Counted from the stretch's first letter, positions 52,954-62,268 are shown. The stretch: 64,000 nt of DNA from Rikenellaceae bacterium (GCA_015059735.1 SUZX01000005.1:113402-177401); one strand, 5' to 3'. Notes: generated by a model not told the origin, from the letters alone. Numbers and translations are program-made.

Positions 52954-52988
52954 AAAAAAAAGAGCGCAAAAGTCACGGGGGCGCTCTT
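52954..52988 (-). terminator. Rho-independent terminator of the response regulator-GNAT operon
   Basis: An 8-bp stem (AAGAGCGC with GCGCTCTT, 52960-52967 with 52981-52988) is followed on the minus strand by eight T. Confidence 0.8.
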
Positions 52989-53110
52989 GATGCCTAATAA
53001 TTTTGGCTTATTAGTCCATTTGCAGACTTGGCAACTAAATAGTCGGACGATCGTTCGGTGGTGATAAAACGAAGATATGAGAGAATTTATTAGAAGAGGT
53101 AGAGAGGCGG

Positions 53111-53611
53111 TTAGTCGAGTAACTTTTCGAAAGCAAGTCGATGGCCGTTGCAATAATCAATCTCTCCGCAAAAAACGAAACCTAAACCTTTGACCAAAGC
53201 GAGCATGTAACGGTTATCGAAGTTGGTATCGACCCGAAAACTGCGAATGCCGCGCTCGCGGGCAAGAGTTTCCGTGTTGCGCATAAATTGGGTAGCAACT
53301 CCGCGATGGAGAGCCTCATCGGCAACGGCCAATCGGTGAAGAGCTACATAGGGACAATCGGCAAACCATGCTCCGTCAATTGCGTCATAGGCGGGTTCGC
53401 CGTCGAAAACAATGGCTCCGTAAGCGATAGCAAGAGCGTTTTCTGTCAGCAGATAACCATAGCCGCGTTCGATGTCGCGTTCGATGTCAGCTGTTGCAGG
53501 ATATCCATTTTGCCATTGCGCTTGCCCGTTTGCTTTCATGCGGGCTTGTGCTTGGCGGATGATCTGCATGATTCGGTCGAGGTCTTGGGTTGTTGCAATT
53601 CGAAATAGCAT
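53111..53611 (-). CDS. GNAT family N-acetyltransferase
   Basis: The 166-residue protein has the GNAT order: an opening strand with helix (MLFRIATTQDLDRIMQIIRQA), the central YVALHRLAVADEALHRGVATQFM stretch, which holds the acetyl-CoA motif A in an HRGVA variant of RGxG/A, and GIRSFRVDTNFDNRYMLALV followed by LGFVFCGEIDY. The acceptor is unknown. It follows the response regulator gene by 15 bases and shares its promoter. Confidence 0.9.
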   Translation of the reverse strand: MLFRIATTQDLDRIMQIIRQAQARMKANGQAQWQNGYPATADIERDIERGYGYLLTENALAIAYGAIVFDGEPAYDAIDGAWFADCPYVALHRLAVADEALHRGVATQFMRNTETLARERGIRSFRVDTNFDNRYMLALVKGLGFVFCGEIDYCNGHRLAFEKLLD

Positions 53612-53626
53612 GGGAGATTGTTCGGT

Positions 53627-54292
53627 TTATTCGTATTTATATCCAACGCCTTTTACAGTCACGATGTGATTGTCGCCGATTTTTTGACGTAACTTCCGAA
53701 TGTGGACATCAATAGTGCGGTCACCAACCACAACTTCGCTTCCCCATATCTGTTGATAGATCTCTTCGCGAGAAAAAAGATAGCCCGGGCGGGAATAAAG
53801 CAACGTTAATAAGGCAAACTCTTTGCGTGGAAGTGCGATACGTTGACCGTAGCATGTTACGGTGTGACCTTCGGGGTCGATGATGAGGTCTTGTGACTCG
53901 GAGGTGCTTGTATCTGAAATTTCAATTCGTTTGAGTAACGCCTGAATGCGGCTGATGAGTAGCTTCATCTTGATAGGCTTGGTCAAGTAATCATCTGCTC
54001 CAACTCCGAATCCCTCTAATTGTTGATCCTCCTCGCCCAAAGCTGAGAGAAAAACTACCATGATGTCGCTGAGTTTCGGGTTCTCACGAATAGCACGACA
54101 AGTTTGCGCACCATCCATTACCGGCATCATACGATCAAGCAGAATGAGATGTGGTCGATATTGTTCTGCAAGGCGCAAAGCTTCAGCTCCATTTTCAGCG
54201 GTTAATACTTCGTATCCCTCTTTTGTGAGGTTGTACCCGATAAATTCAAGGATGTCAACTTCGTCGTCAACCAATAGAATACGATGTCTCAT
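53627..54292 (-). CDS. OmpR/PhoB family response regulator, no adjacent sensor kinase
   Basis: The 221-residue protein has a receiver domain (residues 1-118) with acidic pocket D9/D10, phosphorylation site Asp53 (ILLDRMMP), switch Ser/Thr in VFLSALG and conserved Lys in LTKPIK. A winged-helix DNA-binding domain (about 125-221) follows, with LPRKEFALLTLLYSRPG, FSREEIYQQIWG and RTIDVHIRKLRQKIG, ending VGYKYE. No histidine kinase lies next to it. The -7 box TACCTTTG is at 54324-54317. GNAT follows it in the operon. Confidence 0.94.
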   Translation of the reverse strand: MRHRILLVDDEVDILEFIGYNLTKEGYEVLTAENGAEALRLAEQYRPHLILLDRMMPVMDGAQTCRAIRENPKLSDIMVVFLSALGEEDQQLEGFGVGADDYLTKPIKMKLLISRIQALLKRIEISDTSTSESQDLIIDPEGHTVTCYGQRIALPRKEFALLTLLYSRPGYLFSREEIYQQIWGSEVVVGDRTIDVHIRKLRQKIGDNHIVTVKGVGYKYE

Positions 54293-54316
54293 GCGTAGTC
54301 GTTATATTGTCAAGTA

Positions 54317-54324
54317 CAAAGGTA
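54317..54324 (-). promoter_or_regulatory. -7 box of the response regulator operon
   Basis: TACCTTTG on the minus strand lies about 25 bases upstream of the start. No TTG is at normal spacing. Confidence 0.5.
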
Positions 54325-54658
54325 TGAAAAAAAACGAAGAAAAACGATTTTTGGATTAATATATCGTACGCTATTGTGAGACGTTTTGAAGTGTATTACT
54401 TTTATGGATCTTGAATATATTTAGGAGTTTATATACGAATTGACACAATCTTTACTCTCTTGCTTTTAACCTTCCCACACTCACGGCTGCGCCGTGTTTG
54501 TAATCTCTGCCCACCCCTAAATCCTCCGCCTTAGACAGGGGACTTACGTCCGTCCATCCATCTGCGGTGGGAGCAGGGTATCTTATACTGTTGTGTAAAA
54601 TCGTATATAATTGCCGATATTTATTTAGGATAAAAGTATGTTCTTTTTAAATAGCTTT

Positions 54659-54688
54659 TTGTTTTTGTCTGAAATTTCTTTATTTTTG
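54659..54688 (+). promoter_or_regulatory. Promoter of the tricorn-like protease gene
   Basis: TTG (54659-54661), a 19-bp spacer and TATTTTTG (54681-54688) match the consensus, 53 bases upstream of the ATG. Confidence 0.75.
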
Positions 54689-54741
54689 TAAATTAATCCC
54701 ATAATAATAACGTTTGAAGATCTAACCTTAACAATAAATTT

Positions 54742-57700
54742 ATGAAACGTTTGATGCTTTTTGTGTTGGCTATGGTTGCAAGTACTATGGCAATGGCTTC
54801 TCCTTTATGGTTGCGTTATCCGGCGATTTCTCCCGATGGCTCAACTATTGCCTTTACTTATAAAGGCGATATTTGGCTTGTGGGCGTTCAAGGTGGAGAA
54901 TCGCGCCAACTTACAACCAATCAGGCGTATGATTATGCTCCGATTTGGTCTCCCGATGGTAAAACGATTGCTTTTGCTTCGGATCGTTTCGGAAATTTTG
55001 ATATTTATACCGTTCCTGTAAAAGGGGGTATTCCGACGCGGATTACCACCCATTCTGGAAGTGAGCGTCCTTGGACTTTTACCCCCGATGGGAAACAGGT
55101 TGTTTTTACGGCCCGTATTCAAGATCCGGCAGCGAGCGTACTCTTTCCTAAGGGAAGTATGACAGAGTTGTATGCAGTCGGAATTCAAGGCGGACGCCCG
55201 CAACAATTGTTGGCGACGCCGGCCGAGGAGGTTGATTATCTTGGTTTAGGCGACTCCTTTGTGTATCAAGACAAAAAAGGCGGTGAGAATATTTGGCGTA
55301 AACATCATACCTCCTCCATTACACGCGATCTATGGTTGTATCGTGATGGAAAACATACGCAATTGACTGATTTTGCGGGCGAAGATCGCAACCCTCGCCT
55401 TTCGGCTGATGGTAAAACTGTCTATTACCTCAGTGAGCGTGAGGGTAGTTTCAATGTCTATTCATTCCCGTTGGATGCTCCGAAAAAGATTACGCGTGTC
55501 ACCAATCATAAGATCCATCCCGTTAGATTCCTTTCGGTGGCAAAAAATGGTACACTCTGCTATGCTTATGACGGCAATATATATGTAAAAGAGGGCTCGG
55601 GAACTGCTCGTAAATTGTCGGTATCCATTACGGCTGATTATAGCGCTGAAGATCAATTGACTATGGGGGTTAAGGGCTTTGGCTCCACGACAATCTCGCC
55701 AGATGGTAGCCAAATGGCGTTTGTGTCGCGCGGTGAAGTATTTGTGGCATCGGTTGAATATGGTACGACCAAGCAGATCACGAAGACCCCCGAAGCCGAA
55801 GCCGATGTTACCTTCTCGCCGAATGGCCGTACGTTGGCTTATGCGTCGGATCGGGAGGGTAAGTGGAATATCTATACCGCTAAGTTAGCTCGTAAGGAGG
55901 ATATCAATTTCCCGAATGCAACACTCATTGAGGAGAAGGCTCTTTTCAAGAAGAGCAATTTAGATCGTCGTGCTCCACAATATTCTCCCGATGGCAAGGA
56001 ATTGGCCTTTATCGAAGGTCGCGACAAATTGAAAGTACTAACCCTTGCAACCGGTAAAGTGCGTCAGATAACCGATGGCTCGACATGGTATTCCAATGGT
56101 GGAAAATTCCATTATTCGTGGTCGCCAGACGGTAAATGGTTTGCATTGGATTATGTCGGCAACAGACATAATCCCTATACGGATATTGGTATTGTAAAGG
56201 CTTCGGGAGGCGAACCGATCATTAATCTCACAAACAGCGGTTATTTTGATAATGGACACCGTTGGGTGTTGGATGGTAATGCCATTCTTTTCAACACGGA
56301 TCGCTACGGTATGCGAAGTCATGCTTCGTGGGGATCGTTGCGTGATGCAATGATCATTTTCTTGAATCGGGATGCCTACGATCGGTTTATGATGAATAAG
56401 GAGGAGCGGGCATTACTCAAAGCGAATGAAAAGTTGACTCAAAAAACGGGTGCTGATGAGGCGGAGAATAAGACCGTATCGAAAGATATTGTTGTCGAAC
56501 TGCGTAATATCGAGGATCGGATTGTGCGCTTGACTCCTTCTTCGTCTCAACTTGGCTCTGTCATTCTTGATAAGACCGGAGCTAATCTCTATTATGTATG
56601 CTCTTATGAAGGCCCCATGAAACTATGGAAACTCGACGTGAAAAAGAAAACGCCGACTCCTGTCGGAAAGGCGTCTGGTACATTAGTTTGGGATAAGAAG
56701 ATGTCAACCTTATTTGTGCTGGGTGGCAATCCTTCGAAATTGAAATTGAAGAGTAGCAGCAAAACTCTCGCTCCGATAAAAGTGAATGCCGAGATGGTGA
56801 TTGATCGGGTTGCTGAACGGGAGTATATGTTTGATCATGTCTATTGGGAGGAGAAGAATTGCTTCTATAACGAAAAGATGCATGGAGTTAATTGGGAAAT
56901 GTATCGCGATGCTTATCGGAAGTTCCTGCCTCACATCAATAATAACTATGATTTTGCTGAATTGTTGAGTGAGTGGCTCGGAGAATTGAATGTATCGCAT
57001 ACGGGTGCTAGCTATTCTGCAAAAGCTCGTGTGGGTCGCACAGTTACGGCAGAGTTGGGCCTTTTCTTCGATTTGACGTGGAAAGGCGATGGATTGAAAG
57101 TTGAAGAGATCGTGGAGCAAGGACCGTTCGATAAGGCAGCTTCGGAAGTCGAAGTCGGGGATATTGTCGAGCAGATTGATGGTGTGAAGATCACTGCCGG
57201 CATGGATTACTTCCCATTGCTGAATCGAAAGGTTGGCCAACGTACTTTGGTGACGATTCGCAAGGCATCGGGCGGGACTATTGAGGAGGTTGTGAAACCC
57301 ATTTCATCAGGGAAACTCAATGCACTGCTTTATAAACGCTTTATTAAACGAGCCGCCGAAACGGTTGAACGCTTGTCGGGTGGTCGTTTGGGATATGTGC
57401 ATATTCAAGGTATGAACGATGCTAGTTTCCGTACGGTTTATGCCGATATTTTAGGACGCTACAACCATTGCGAGGGTATGGTGATCGACACCCGTTTCAA
57501 TGGAGGCGGCCGTTTGCATGAAGATATCGAAGTGCTTTTTAGTGGTAAAAAATACCTTGTTCAGGAGATGCGCGGAAAAGATGCCTGCGATATGCCCAGC
57601 CGTCGTTATAACAAACCATCGATTATGGTGATGGGCGAGGCTAACTATTCCAATGCACACGGAACTCCTTGGGTCTATAAGCATATGGGTATCGGAAAAT

Positions 57701-57954
57701 TGGTCGGTATGCCTGTTCCGGGAACGATGACGAGTGTGAATTGGCGAAAACTGCAAGATGCCTCGCTGACATTCGGTATTCCGGTGACGGGTTATCGCGT
57801 CGAGGATGGCACTTATTTGGAGAATAAACAATTGGAGCCGGATATCAAAGTTGCTAACAGCAAAGAGTTGGTTGTTACGGGGCGCGACGAGCAACTTGAA
57901 GTGGCTGTGAAAGCCTTGCTCGAACAAATTGACGCCAAGAAGGTGAAGAGATAA
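54742..57954 (+). CDS. Tricorn-like S41 family peptidase, exported
   Basis: The 1070-residue protein has a cleavable signal (MKRLMLFVLAMVASTMAMA). Two beta-propellers follow (about residues 22-330 and 330-660), full of SPDGxxIAF repeats. A helical linker, a PDZ domain (about 760-850, VGDIVEQIDGVKITAG) and an S41 peptidase domain (about 865-1070) come next. The nucleophile is probably Ser970 in GEANYSNAHG, at the same position as tricorn Ser965. VIDTRFNGGGRL and the C-terminal LEPDIKV match the family. Tricorn is cytosolic in archaea; here a signal peptide places it in the periplasm. It likely degrades peptides there. Three more exported hydrolases follow. Confidence 0.93.
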   Translation: MKRLMLFVLAMVASTMAMASPLWLRYPAISPDGSTIAFTYKGDIWLVGVQGGESRQLTTNQAYDYAPIWSPDGKTIAFASDRFGNFDIYTVPVKGGIPTRITTHSGSERPWTFTPDGKQVVFTARIQDPAASVLFPKGSMTELYAVGIQGGRPQQLLATPAEEVDYLGLGDSFVYQDKKGGENIWRKHHTSSITRDLWLYRDGKHTQLTDFAGEDRNPRLSADGKTVYYLSEREGSFNVYSFPLDAPKKITRVTNHKIHPVRFLSVAKNGTLCYAYDGNIYVKEGSGTARKLSVSITADYSAEDQLTMGVKGFGSTTISPDGSQMAFVSRGEVFVASVEYGTTKQITKTPEAEADVTFSPNGRTLAYASDREGKWNIYTAKLARKEDINFPNATLIEEKALFKKSNLDRRAPQYSPDGKELAFIEGRDKLKVLTLATGKVRQITDGSTWYSNGGKFHYSWSPDGKWFALDYVGNRHNPYTDIGIVKASGGEPIINLTNSGYFDNGHRWVLDGNAILFNTDRYGMRSHASWGSLRDAMIIFLNRDAYDRFMMNKEERALLKANEKLTQKTGADEAENKTVSKDIVVELRNIEDRIVRLTPSSSQLGSVILDKTGANLYYVCSYEGPMKLWKLDVKKKTPTPVGKASGTLVWDKKMSTLFVLGGNPSKLKLKSSSKTLAPIKVNAEMVIDRVAEREYMFDHVYWEEKNCFYNEKMHGVNWEMYRDAYRKFLPHINNNYDFAELLSEWLGELNVSHTGASYSAKARVGRTVTAELGLFFDLTWKGDGLKVEEIVEQGPFDKAASEVEVGDIVEQIDGVKITAGMDYFPLLNRKVGQRTLVTIRKASGGTIEEVVKPISSGKLNALLYKRFIKRAAETVERLSGGRLGYVHIQGMNDASFRTVYADILGRYNHCEGMVIDTRFNGGGRLHEDIEVLFSGKKYLVQEMRGKDACDMPSRRYNKPSIMVMGEANYSNAHGTPWVYKHMGIGKLVGMPVPGTMTSVNWRKLQDASLTFGIPVTGYRVEDGTYLENKQLEPDIKVANSKELVVTGRDEQLEVAVKALLEQIDAKKVKR

Positions 57955-58002
57955 TACGTTGCAGTCTCTTGTTGTTTAAGAAGAGAAAGAGTAGCATTTT
58001 TG

Positions 58003-58034
58003 AGGGGCAGATCCAAGCGGATTTGCCCCTTTTG
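58003..58034 (+). terminator. Terminator of the tricorn-like gene
   Basis: A 12-bp stem with two non-canonical positions (AGGGGCAGATCC with GGATTTGCCCCT) and a 4-base loop is followed by TTT. Confidence 0.8.
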
Positions 58035-58112
58035 TCTAATCCAAATGGCTATATTGAAGATTTGGAGTTGCGGAATAATTGTTTTGGTGGTACCGTTTTT
58101 ATGAATTTTTAC

Positions 58113-58120
58113 TATATTTG
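58113..58120 (+). promoter_or_regulatory. -7 box of the lipoprotein esterase gene
   Basis: TATATTTG matches TAnnTTTG 26 bases before the ATG. No TTG is at the usual spacing. Confidence 0.45.
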
Positions 58121-58146
58121 CACGTCGTGTAATTTATATTCTATTT

Positions 58147-59214
58147 ATGAGAGTGAGGTCTATTTTTGCATTTTTACTGTGTGTTCTTGTTTTTTGTGGA
58201 TGTTCCGATTCAAATGAAGGGGGAGACGGCAAAAATATCAAAAATTATATCGCTCCTGAAACGTCACCTTATCATTATCCAGAGGGGCACTCTATGGAAG
58301 GATTGTTGGTTCGTGGAGCTACAAAGGATAATGTTGTGAAATATAGTTTTGACTTTATCTATAAACCATTGGCAGACCGGCCTGTACGTGTACATTTTTA
58401 TCTACCCAATACGGCTGATGTTACTAGATGTCCTATCTTGTTTGGGTTTCATGGTGCAGAGCGTGTTGCAACCAATATGACAACACCATGGAGTTCCTAT
58501 GCCGATAATTATGGTTTTGTGGTTATTGCTCCCGAGTTTCCGAATTCGGAAACCAAAAGCAAATGGGGGTACGACTTGGGATTTGGGGCATCTCATTACC
58601 AATATGGTAATATCATGAATTCGTCTGTTTGTAACTCCGAAGAGTTGTGGTCGTATAACATCATCGAGGCACTCTTCGATCACTTCAAAGAGTGTGTCGG
58701 CGGAAAACAGAAAAATTACCGGATGTATGGTATGTCCGCCGGAGGACAATTCGTTTGCAGGTATGTGATGGCAATGCCACATGCCCGTCTCGAACGCGCC
58801 TGTGCCGCATCGCCGAGTTCGTGGGCATATCCTTATCCCGAGGGGTTGACCAATGATGCGGGGAATGTTTATGGTTGGCCCTACTCGGCAAAAAACACCT
58901 CGTTCGCCAATGATGATGCGATGCGTGTTTTCCTGCAAAAGAAGTTGCTGCTTATGTGCGGTGTTAACGATTCGGATGAAAACTCTTCATCGCTGGACAA
59001 GAATGCCGGAGCTATGGCGCAAGGCAAACATCGTTATGAACGTATGTTGAACTTCTACGATGCTTGCCAAAAACGCGCTACTCAATTGGGCATTACCTGC
59101 GCTTTTGAGATGCGTGCTGTTGAGGGTGTGGCGCATAGTAACAAGGGTATAATTAATGGTGATGGCAAGGGAAACGATGCTCATAGCTGGTTGTTCTCCG
59201 ATCTGATTAAATAG
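58147..59214 (+). CDS. Alpha/beta-hydrolase fold lipoprotein
   Basis: This 355-residue protein has a lipoprotein signal (MRVRSIFAFLLCVLVFCGC, lipidated Cys19) and then SDSNEGGDG, an acidic stretch like the signals that send Bacteroidota lipoproteins to the cell surface. The hydrolase body has FGFHGAERVATNM (oxyanion region), the nucleophile elbow GMSAGGQF with Ser197 and LLMCGVNDSDENSS (candidate Asp). VEGVAHSNKG near residue 325 carries the likely catalytic His. It resembles polyhydroxybutyrate-depolymerase-like or feruloyl-esterase-like hydrolases, but the substrate is unknown. Confidence 0.82.
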   Translation: MRVRSIFAFLLCVLVFCGCSDSNEGGDGKNIKNYIAPETSPYHYPEGHSMEGLLVRGATKDNVVKYSFDFIYKPLADRPVRVHFYLPNTADVTRCPILFGFHGAERVATNMTTPWSSYADNYGFVVIAPEFPNSETKSKWGYDLGFGASHYQYGNIMNSSVCNSEELWSYNIIEALFDHFKECVGGKQKNYRMYGMSAGGQFVCRYVMAMPHARLERACAASPSSWAYPYPEGLTNDAGNVYGWPYSAKNTSFANDDAMRVFLQKKLLLMCGVNDSDENSSSLDKNAGAMAQGKHRYERMLNFYDACQKRATQLGITCAFEMRAVEGVAHSNKGIINGDGKGNDAHSWLFSDLIK

Positions 59215-59275
59215 TATATAAAATTCGTCAATGGATAAAATACTGATATTATTAACTTTATAAAACAAATAAACT

Positions 59276-60394
59276 ATGAAACTTAAACTTATTCTTTCTA
59301 TTTTTGCACTCTTCGGAAGCCTTTGTGTCGTATCGGCACAAGATGAAGATACAATGGAAAAACCGAAAGTTACGACCGTTGCCGATTTGGCAAAACGTAT
59401 TGCTGACCAAAATCACAAATTCCAAGTTTTAGAGAAGAAGTTCGAGGATCTGCTCCTCTTCGAGCATTTGAAAAATGATGCTTATATCGATAAAGTACGT
59501 TTGACCGGTCCGGCACGTCAGGCTCAAAATAAAGAGTTCCGTCGCACGGGAAATGAATTCTATGATCAATTCCTCGATAATGAGTTGAAGTTCTATGCTT
59601 ATATCTTCTTCCCGAAGAATACACAGCAGAATAAAAAGTATCCGCTCATTGTCTTTCCGCATGGAGGAATTCATGGTACGATGGGATCGAGCTACCACCA
59701 TGTCCTTCGTGAGTTGCTTACGCAGGGCTATATTGTAGTGGCTCCTGATTATCGCGGAAGCACGGGTTATGGCAAGGATTTCTGGCAGTCGATCGATTAT
59801 GGTGGCTTGGAGAACGAGGACGTTTTGGTAACAGCCAAATATATGATCGAAAATTACAGCGTTGTAGATAAAACCCGCGTTGGTCTGCTGGGTTGGAGTC
59901 ATGGCGGTATGATTACGTTGATGAATGCCTGCAAATATCCCGATGTTTATGCGTGCGGTTATGCCGGTGTGCCGGTGTCGGATGTAACTTTCCGTTTGTC
60001 GTACCATAGCAAGGCTTATGGTCGTCTTTTCTCGGCAGCTTATCACATTGGTAAAACTCCTGAGGAGGCTCCTGAGGAGTATGCACGTCGCTCTCCGGTT
60101 ACCTATGCGAAAGATTTGCGTATTCCGTTGATGATTACCACAAGCGAGAATGATAACGATGTATCGGTAAAAGAGGTGCAGCGCATGATCGATGCTCTGA
60201 AAGCCAATAAAAAACAATTTGAGTATAAGATCTATGGTCCGTCGAAGGGTGCACACCATGTTGATCGTCTCGATTCGAAAGATGCTACCGAGCGTCGTTT
60301 CGAGGCTTACCGATTCCTGAATCGTTACTTGAAGCCCGAGAAACCGTTCCGCTCACACGCCGAGATGCGTAAGGCAGGTTACTATTTCAATTGA
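59276..60394 (+). CDS. S9-type alpha/beta-hydrolase peptidase, exported
   Basis: The 372-residue protein has a signal peptide (MKLKLILSIFALFGSLCVVSAQ), a charged helical segment at about 40-85 and a catalytic domain of prolyl-oligopeptidase type without the beta-propeller. FPHGGIHGTMG is the oxyanion region, and VAPDYRGSTGYG is typical of S9. GWSHGG holds Ser208, ITTSENDNDVS the candidate Asp, and KGAHHVDRLD the His. It may act as a peptidase or esterase in the periplasm. A TAACTTTA near-consensus -7 box lies just upstream, about 20 bases before the ATG. Confidence 0.85.
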   Translation: MKLKLILSIFALFGSLCVVSAQDEDTMEKPKVTTVADLAKRIADQNHKFQVLEKKFEDLLLFEHLKNDAYIDKVRLTGPARQAQNKEFRRTGNEFYDQFLDNELKFYAYIFFPKNTQQNKKYPLIVFPHGGIHGTMGSSYHHVLRELLTQGYIVVAPDYRGSTGYGKDFWQSIDYGGLENEDVLVTAKYMIENYSVVDKTRVGLLGWSHGGMITLMNACKYPDVYACGYAGVPVSDVTFRLSYHSKAYGRLFSAAYHIGKTPEEAPEEYARRSPVTYAKDLRIPLMITTSENDNDVSVKEVQRMIDALKANKKQFEYKIYGPSKGAHHVDRLDSKDATERRFEAYRFLNRYLKPEKPFRSHAEMRKAGYYFN

Positions 60395-60559
60395 TAACAG
60401 CGCAAATCGCTGATTATGCGATGGCTAAGAATCTACCCCCCCCCTATAAAAAGGGGATGGGGGTCGTTTCTTATAAGGGGAGTTCGTCGTGTGGAGAATG
60501 ATGGCTTGCCTAACGTGAAAATTATAAGGAAATATCTTTTAACTTTAATATTTATTGTT

Positions 60560-61480
60560 ATGAAAACAAAATTATTTTCTATTTTGGCAGCAGTCGCTTT
60601 GTTGCTTTCGGGAGCTTGCTCCTCTTCTGATGATGGTCCTAACGAAGGTGGTGGTACACAAGGAGGTGGCACAACAACACCGGACTATATTGAGTTGAAA
60701 TTTATGTCTTTCAATATTCGTTTGAACTCCTCTTCCGATGGTTCCAATGCTTGGGTTTACCGCCAAGAGGCTGCCGTGAAGATGATCCAAGATCAGAAAC
60801 CGGTATGTATCGGTATGCAGGAGGTGCAACCCGGGCAGAACAGCTATCTTAAAAGCAAACTTCCTGAATATGGCGTTTATGGTTTGGGCCGTAACTCGGC
60901 GGCAGCCCCCGAGGACAGTAGTTCGACGGACGAATGTATGATGGTGTATTGGTTAAAATCGGAGGTTGACTTGGTATCGTATGGTACTTTTTGGCTTTCC
61001 GAAACACCAGATGTTAAATCGTATGGCTGGGATGCTAACATTCGCCGTACCTGTACTTGGTGTATGTTCCGCCATAAGGCAACGAAACAACTCTTCTACT
61101 TCTTCAATACTCACTTCGATCACAAGGGCGAAACTGCGCGTACAGAGTCTGTTAAGTTGATTGTGAAAAAGATTCAAGAGATCAACGGCGATAATCGTCC
61201 GGTGGTTCTTGTGGCTGACTTCAACTCCAATACATCGCACGAGCGTTTTGTGCCGTTGCATGAGTTTATGAAGGATGCTCGTACTAATGCTGCCATTACC
61301 GATGACCATTATACTTATAACGGTTGGGGTAAATCTTCATCGACCATTGACCACCTCTTCTATCGTGGTGAGGGTTGCGAGGCTTTGGAGTATCACACGG
61401 TTACCGAAAACTATGGCGTACCTTATGTTTCGGATCATTATCCTGTGACGTTGCGCTTGAAAATTCCCGTAAAGAAGTAA
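60560..61480 (+). CDS. Endonuclease/exonuclease/phosphatase (EEP) family lipoprotein
   Basis: The 306-residue protein is read from ATG 60560, which gives a lipoprotein signal (MKTKLFSILAAVALLLSGAC, Cys20) followed by SSSDDGPNEGGG, an acidic surface-export-like stretch. A frame extending to 60416 is not supported. The EEP catalytic residues are all present: MSFNIRLN (Asn), IGMQEVQ (Glu), FFNTHFDHKGE (His), VADFNSN (Asp, Asn) and SDHYPV (Asp-His). It should hydrolyse phosphodiesters, such as nucleic acid, sphingomyelin or phosphoinositide, outside the cell membrane. It contrasts with the catalytically empty EEP protein at 37947. It ends in a hairpin at 61503-61535. Confidence 0.9.
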   Translation: MKTKLFSILAAVALLLSGACSSSDDGPNEGGGTQGGGTTTPDYIELKFMSFNIRLNSSSDGSNAWVYRQEAAVKMIQDQKPVCIGMQEVQPGQNSYLKSKLPEYGVYGLGRNSAAAPEDSSSTDECMMVYWLKSEVDLVSYGTFWLSETPDVKSYGWDANIRRTCTWCMFRHKATKQLFYFFNTHFDHKGETARTESVKLIVKKIQEINGDNRPVVLVADFNSNTSHERFVPLHEFMKDARTNAAITDDHYTYNGWGKSSSTIDHLFYRGEGCEALEYHTVTENYGVPYVSDHYPVTLRLKIPVKK

Positions 61481-61502
61481 TTTATAATCTTTTGTAAAAA
61501 GA

Positions 61503-61535
61503 TGTGGGTGTTCAATAAATTTTTGGACACCCACA
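61503..61535 (+). terminator. Terminator of the EEP lipoprotein gene
   Basis: A 9-bp perfect stem (TGTGGGTGT with ACACCCACA, 61503-61511 with 61527-61535) has a 15-base AT-rich loop. It lacks a strong T-run. Confidence 0.6.
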
Positions 61536-61618
61536 AATCTTATTAAAAAGTGTCACGTCTTTACGGTAGCTGGGATCGATGGAGTGGGGGGGGGAGAAAA
61601 AAAATTAGGATAATAAAT

Positions 61619-61649
61619 AAGCAGGATTCCGATTCCCGAAATCCTGCTT
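61619..61649 (-). terminator. Rho-independent terminator of rpmI-rplT
   Basis: A 10-bp stem (AAGCAGGATT with AATCCTGCTT, 61619-61628 with 61640-61649) is followed on the minus strand by a T-rich stretch. Confidence 0.8.
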
Positions 61650-61724
61650 GAAATTGCTGTTGTAACCCTCGGTTTCCCTCGGCGCTATTTTACAACTGCA
61701 CGATTGTCGATGATCAACAATCAA

Positions 61725-62069
61725 CTACTTAACTGCATTAACTATTGCTTCGAATGCCTGCGGCTCATTCATGGCCAAATCTGCGAGAACCTTGCGGTTC
61801 AATGCAATACCTTTGGTGTTGAGTTTGCCGATAAATTGCGAATAGGTCATTCCCTGAGCGCGGACAGCAGCGTTGATACGCGTGATCCACAACGAACGGA
61901 ACTCTCGCTTTTTGAGTTGGCGGTGTGCATAAGCATAGCACAAACCCTTCTCGACCGTATTTTTCGCAACGGTCCAAACGTTTCCCCTTGAACCAAAGTT
62001 ACCTTTGGCAAGTTTCAAAACTTTCTTTCTTCTTGCGCGTGACGCAACAGCGTTAACTGAACGTGGCAT
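61725..62069 (-). CDS. rplT: 50S ribosomal protein L20 (bL20)
   Basis: The 114-residue, very basic protein ([23 protein letters not shown]) is a normal bL20. It has a long N-terminal helix inserted in 23S rRNA and a globular C-terminal domain with [22 protein letters not shown]20 is needed early in large-subunit assembly and represses its own operon in other bacteria. rpmI lies 199 bases upstream, an unusually long gap with stem-loops. infC is not here. Confidence 0.98.
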   Translation of the reverse strand: MPRSVNAVASRARRKKVLKLAKGNFGSRGNVWTVAKNTVEKGLCYAYAHRQLKKREFRSLWITRINAAVRAQGMTYSQFIGKLNTKGIALNRKVLADLAMNEPQAFEAIVNAVK

Positions 62070-62268
62070 ATTGTAAAAGTTTTTGAAGAGCTGTCAGCGA
62101 CGCGGTTCTCCCGCGTTCTTTGGGGCTGTTTCGCTCCTTGATTAATAAAATGTGTCCGATCTTTTTGCTTTTCTTGTTACAGTTCGTTCGTCGGTTGGAA
62201 ACTGTCGGACTTTGTTTTCTTACCTTGTGAACGGCCTGCCCCTATGGGGAGTGCTTGTGATGCTGAGA
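62070..62268 (-). promoter_or_regulatory. Structured spacer between rpmI and rplT
   Basis: The spacer is 199 bases. It holds a CGCGG-TTCTC-CCGCG hairpin near 62100-62114, a CCCCTATGGGG stem near 62239-62249 and an ACAGTT-GAACTGT-type pairing near 62178-62212. AAGGAG precedes rplT. The structure suggests translational control of L20 (inference). Confidence 0.35.

Larger units (their letters stand above)
54293..54741. other. Intergenic region before the tricorn-like gene
   Basis: This 449-bp gap holds the response regulator -7 box, the promoter of the tricorn-like gene (54659-54688) and a C-rich patch at about 54470-54580 with CCCACCCCTAAATCCTCC and GACAGGGGACTT. That patch resembles parts of the tandem repeat at 29384. 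No gene was recognised. Confidence 0.4.

Noticed and set aside
57969..58217. 82-codon plus-strand frame downstream of the tricorn-like gene
   Set aside because: It runs through the terminator hairpin at 58003-58034 and into the next gene's start.
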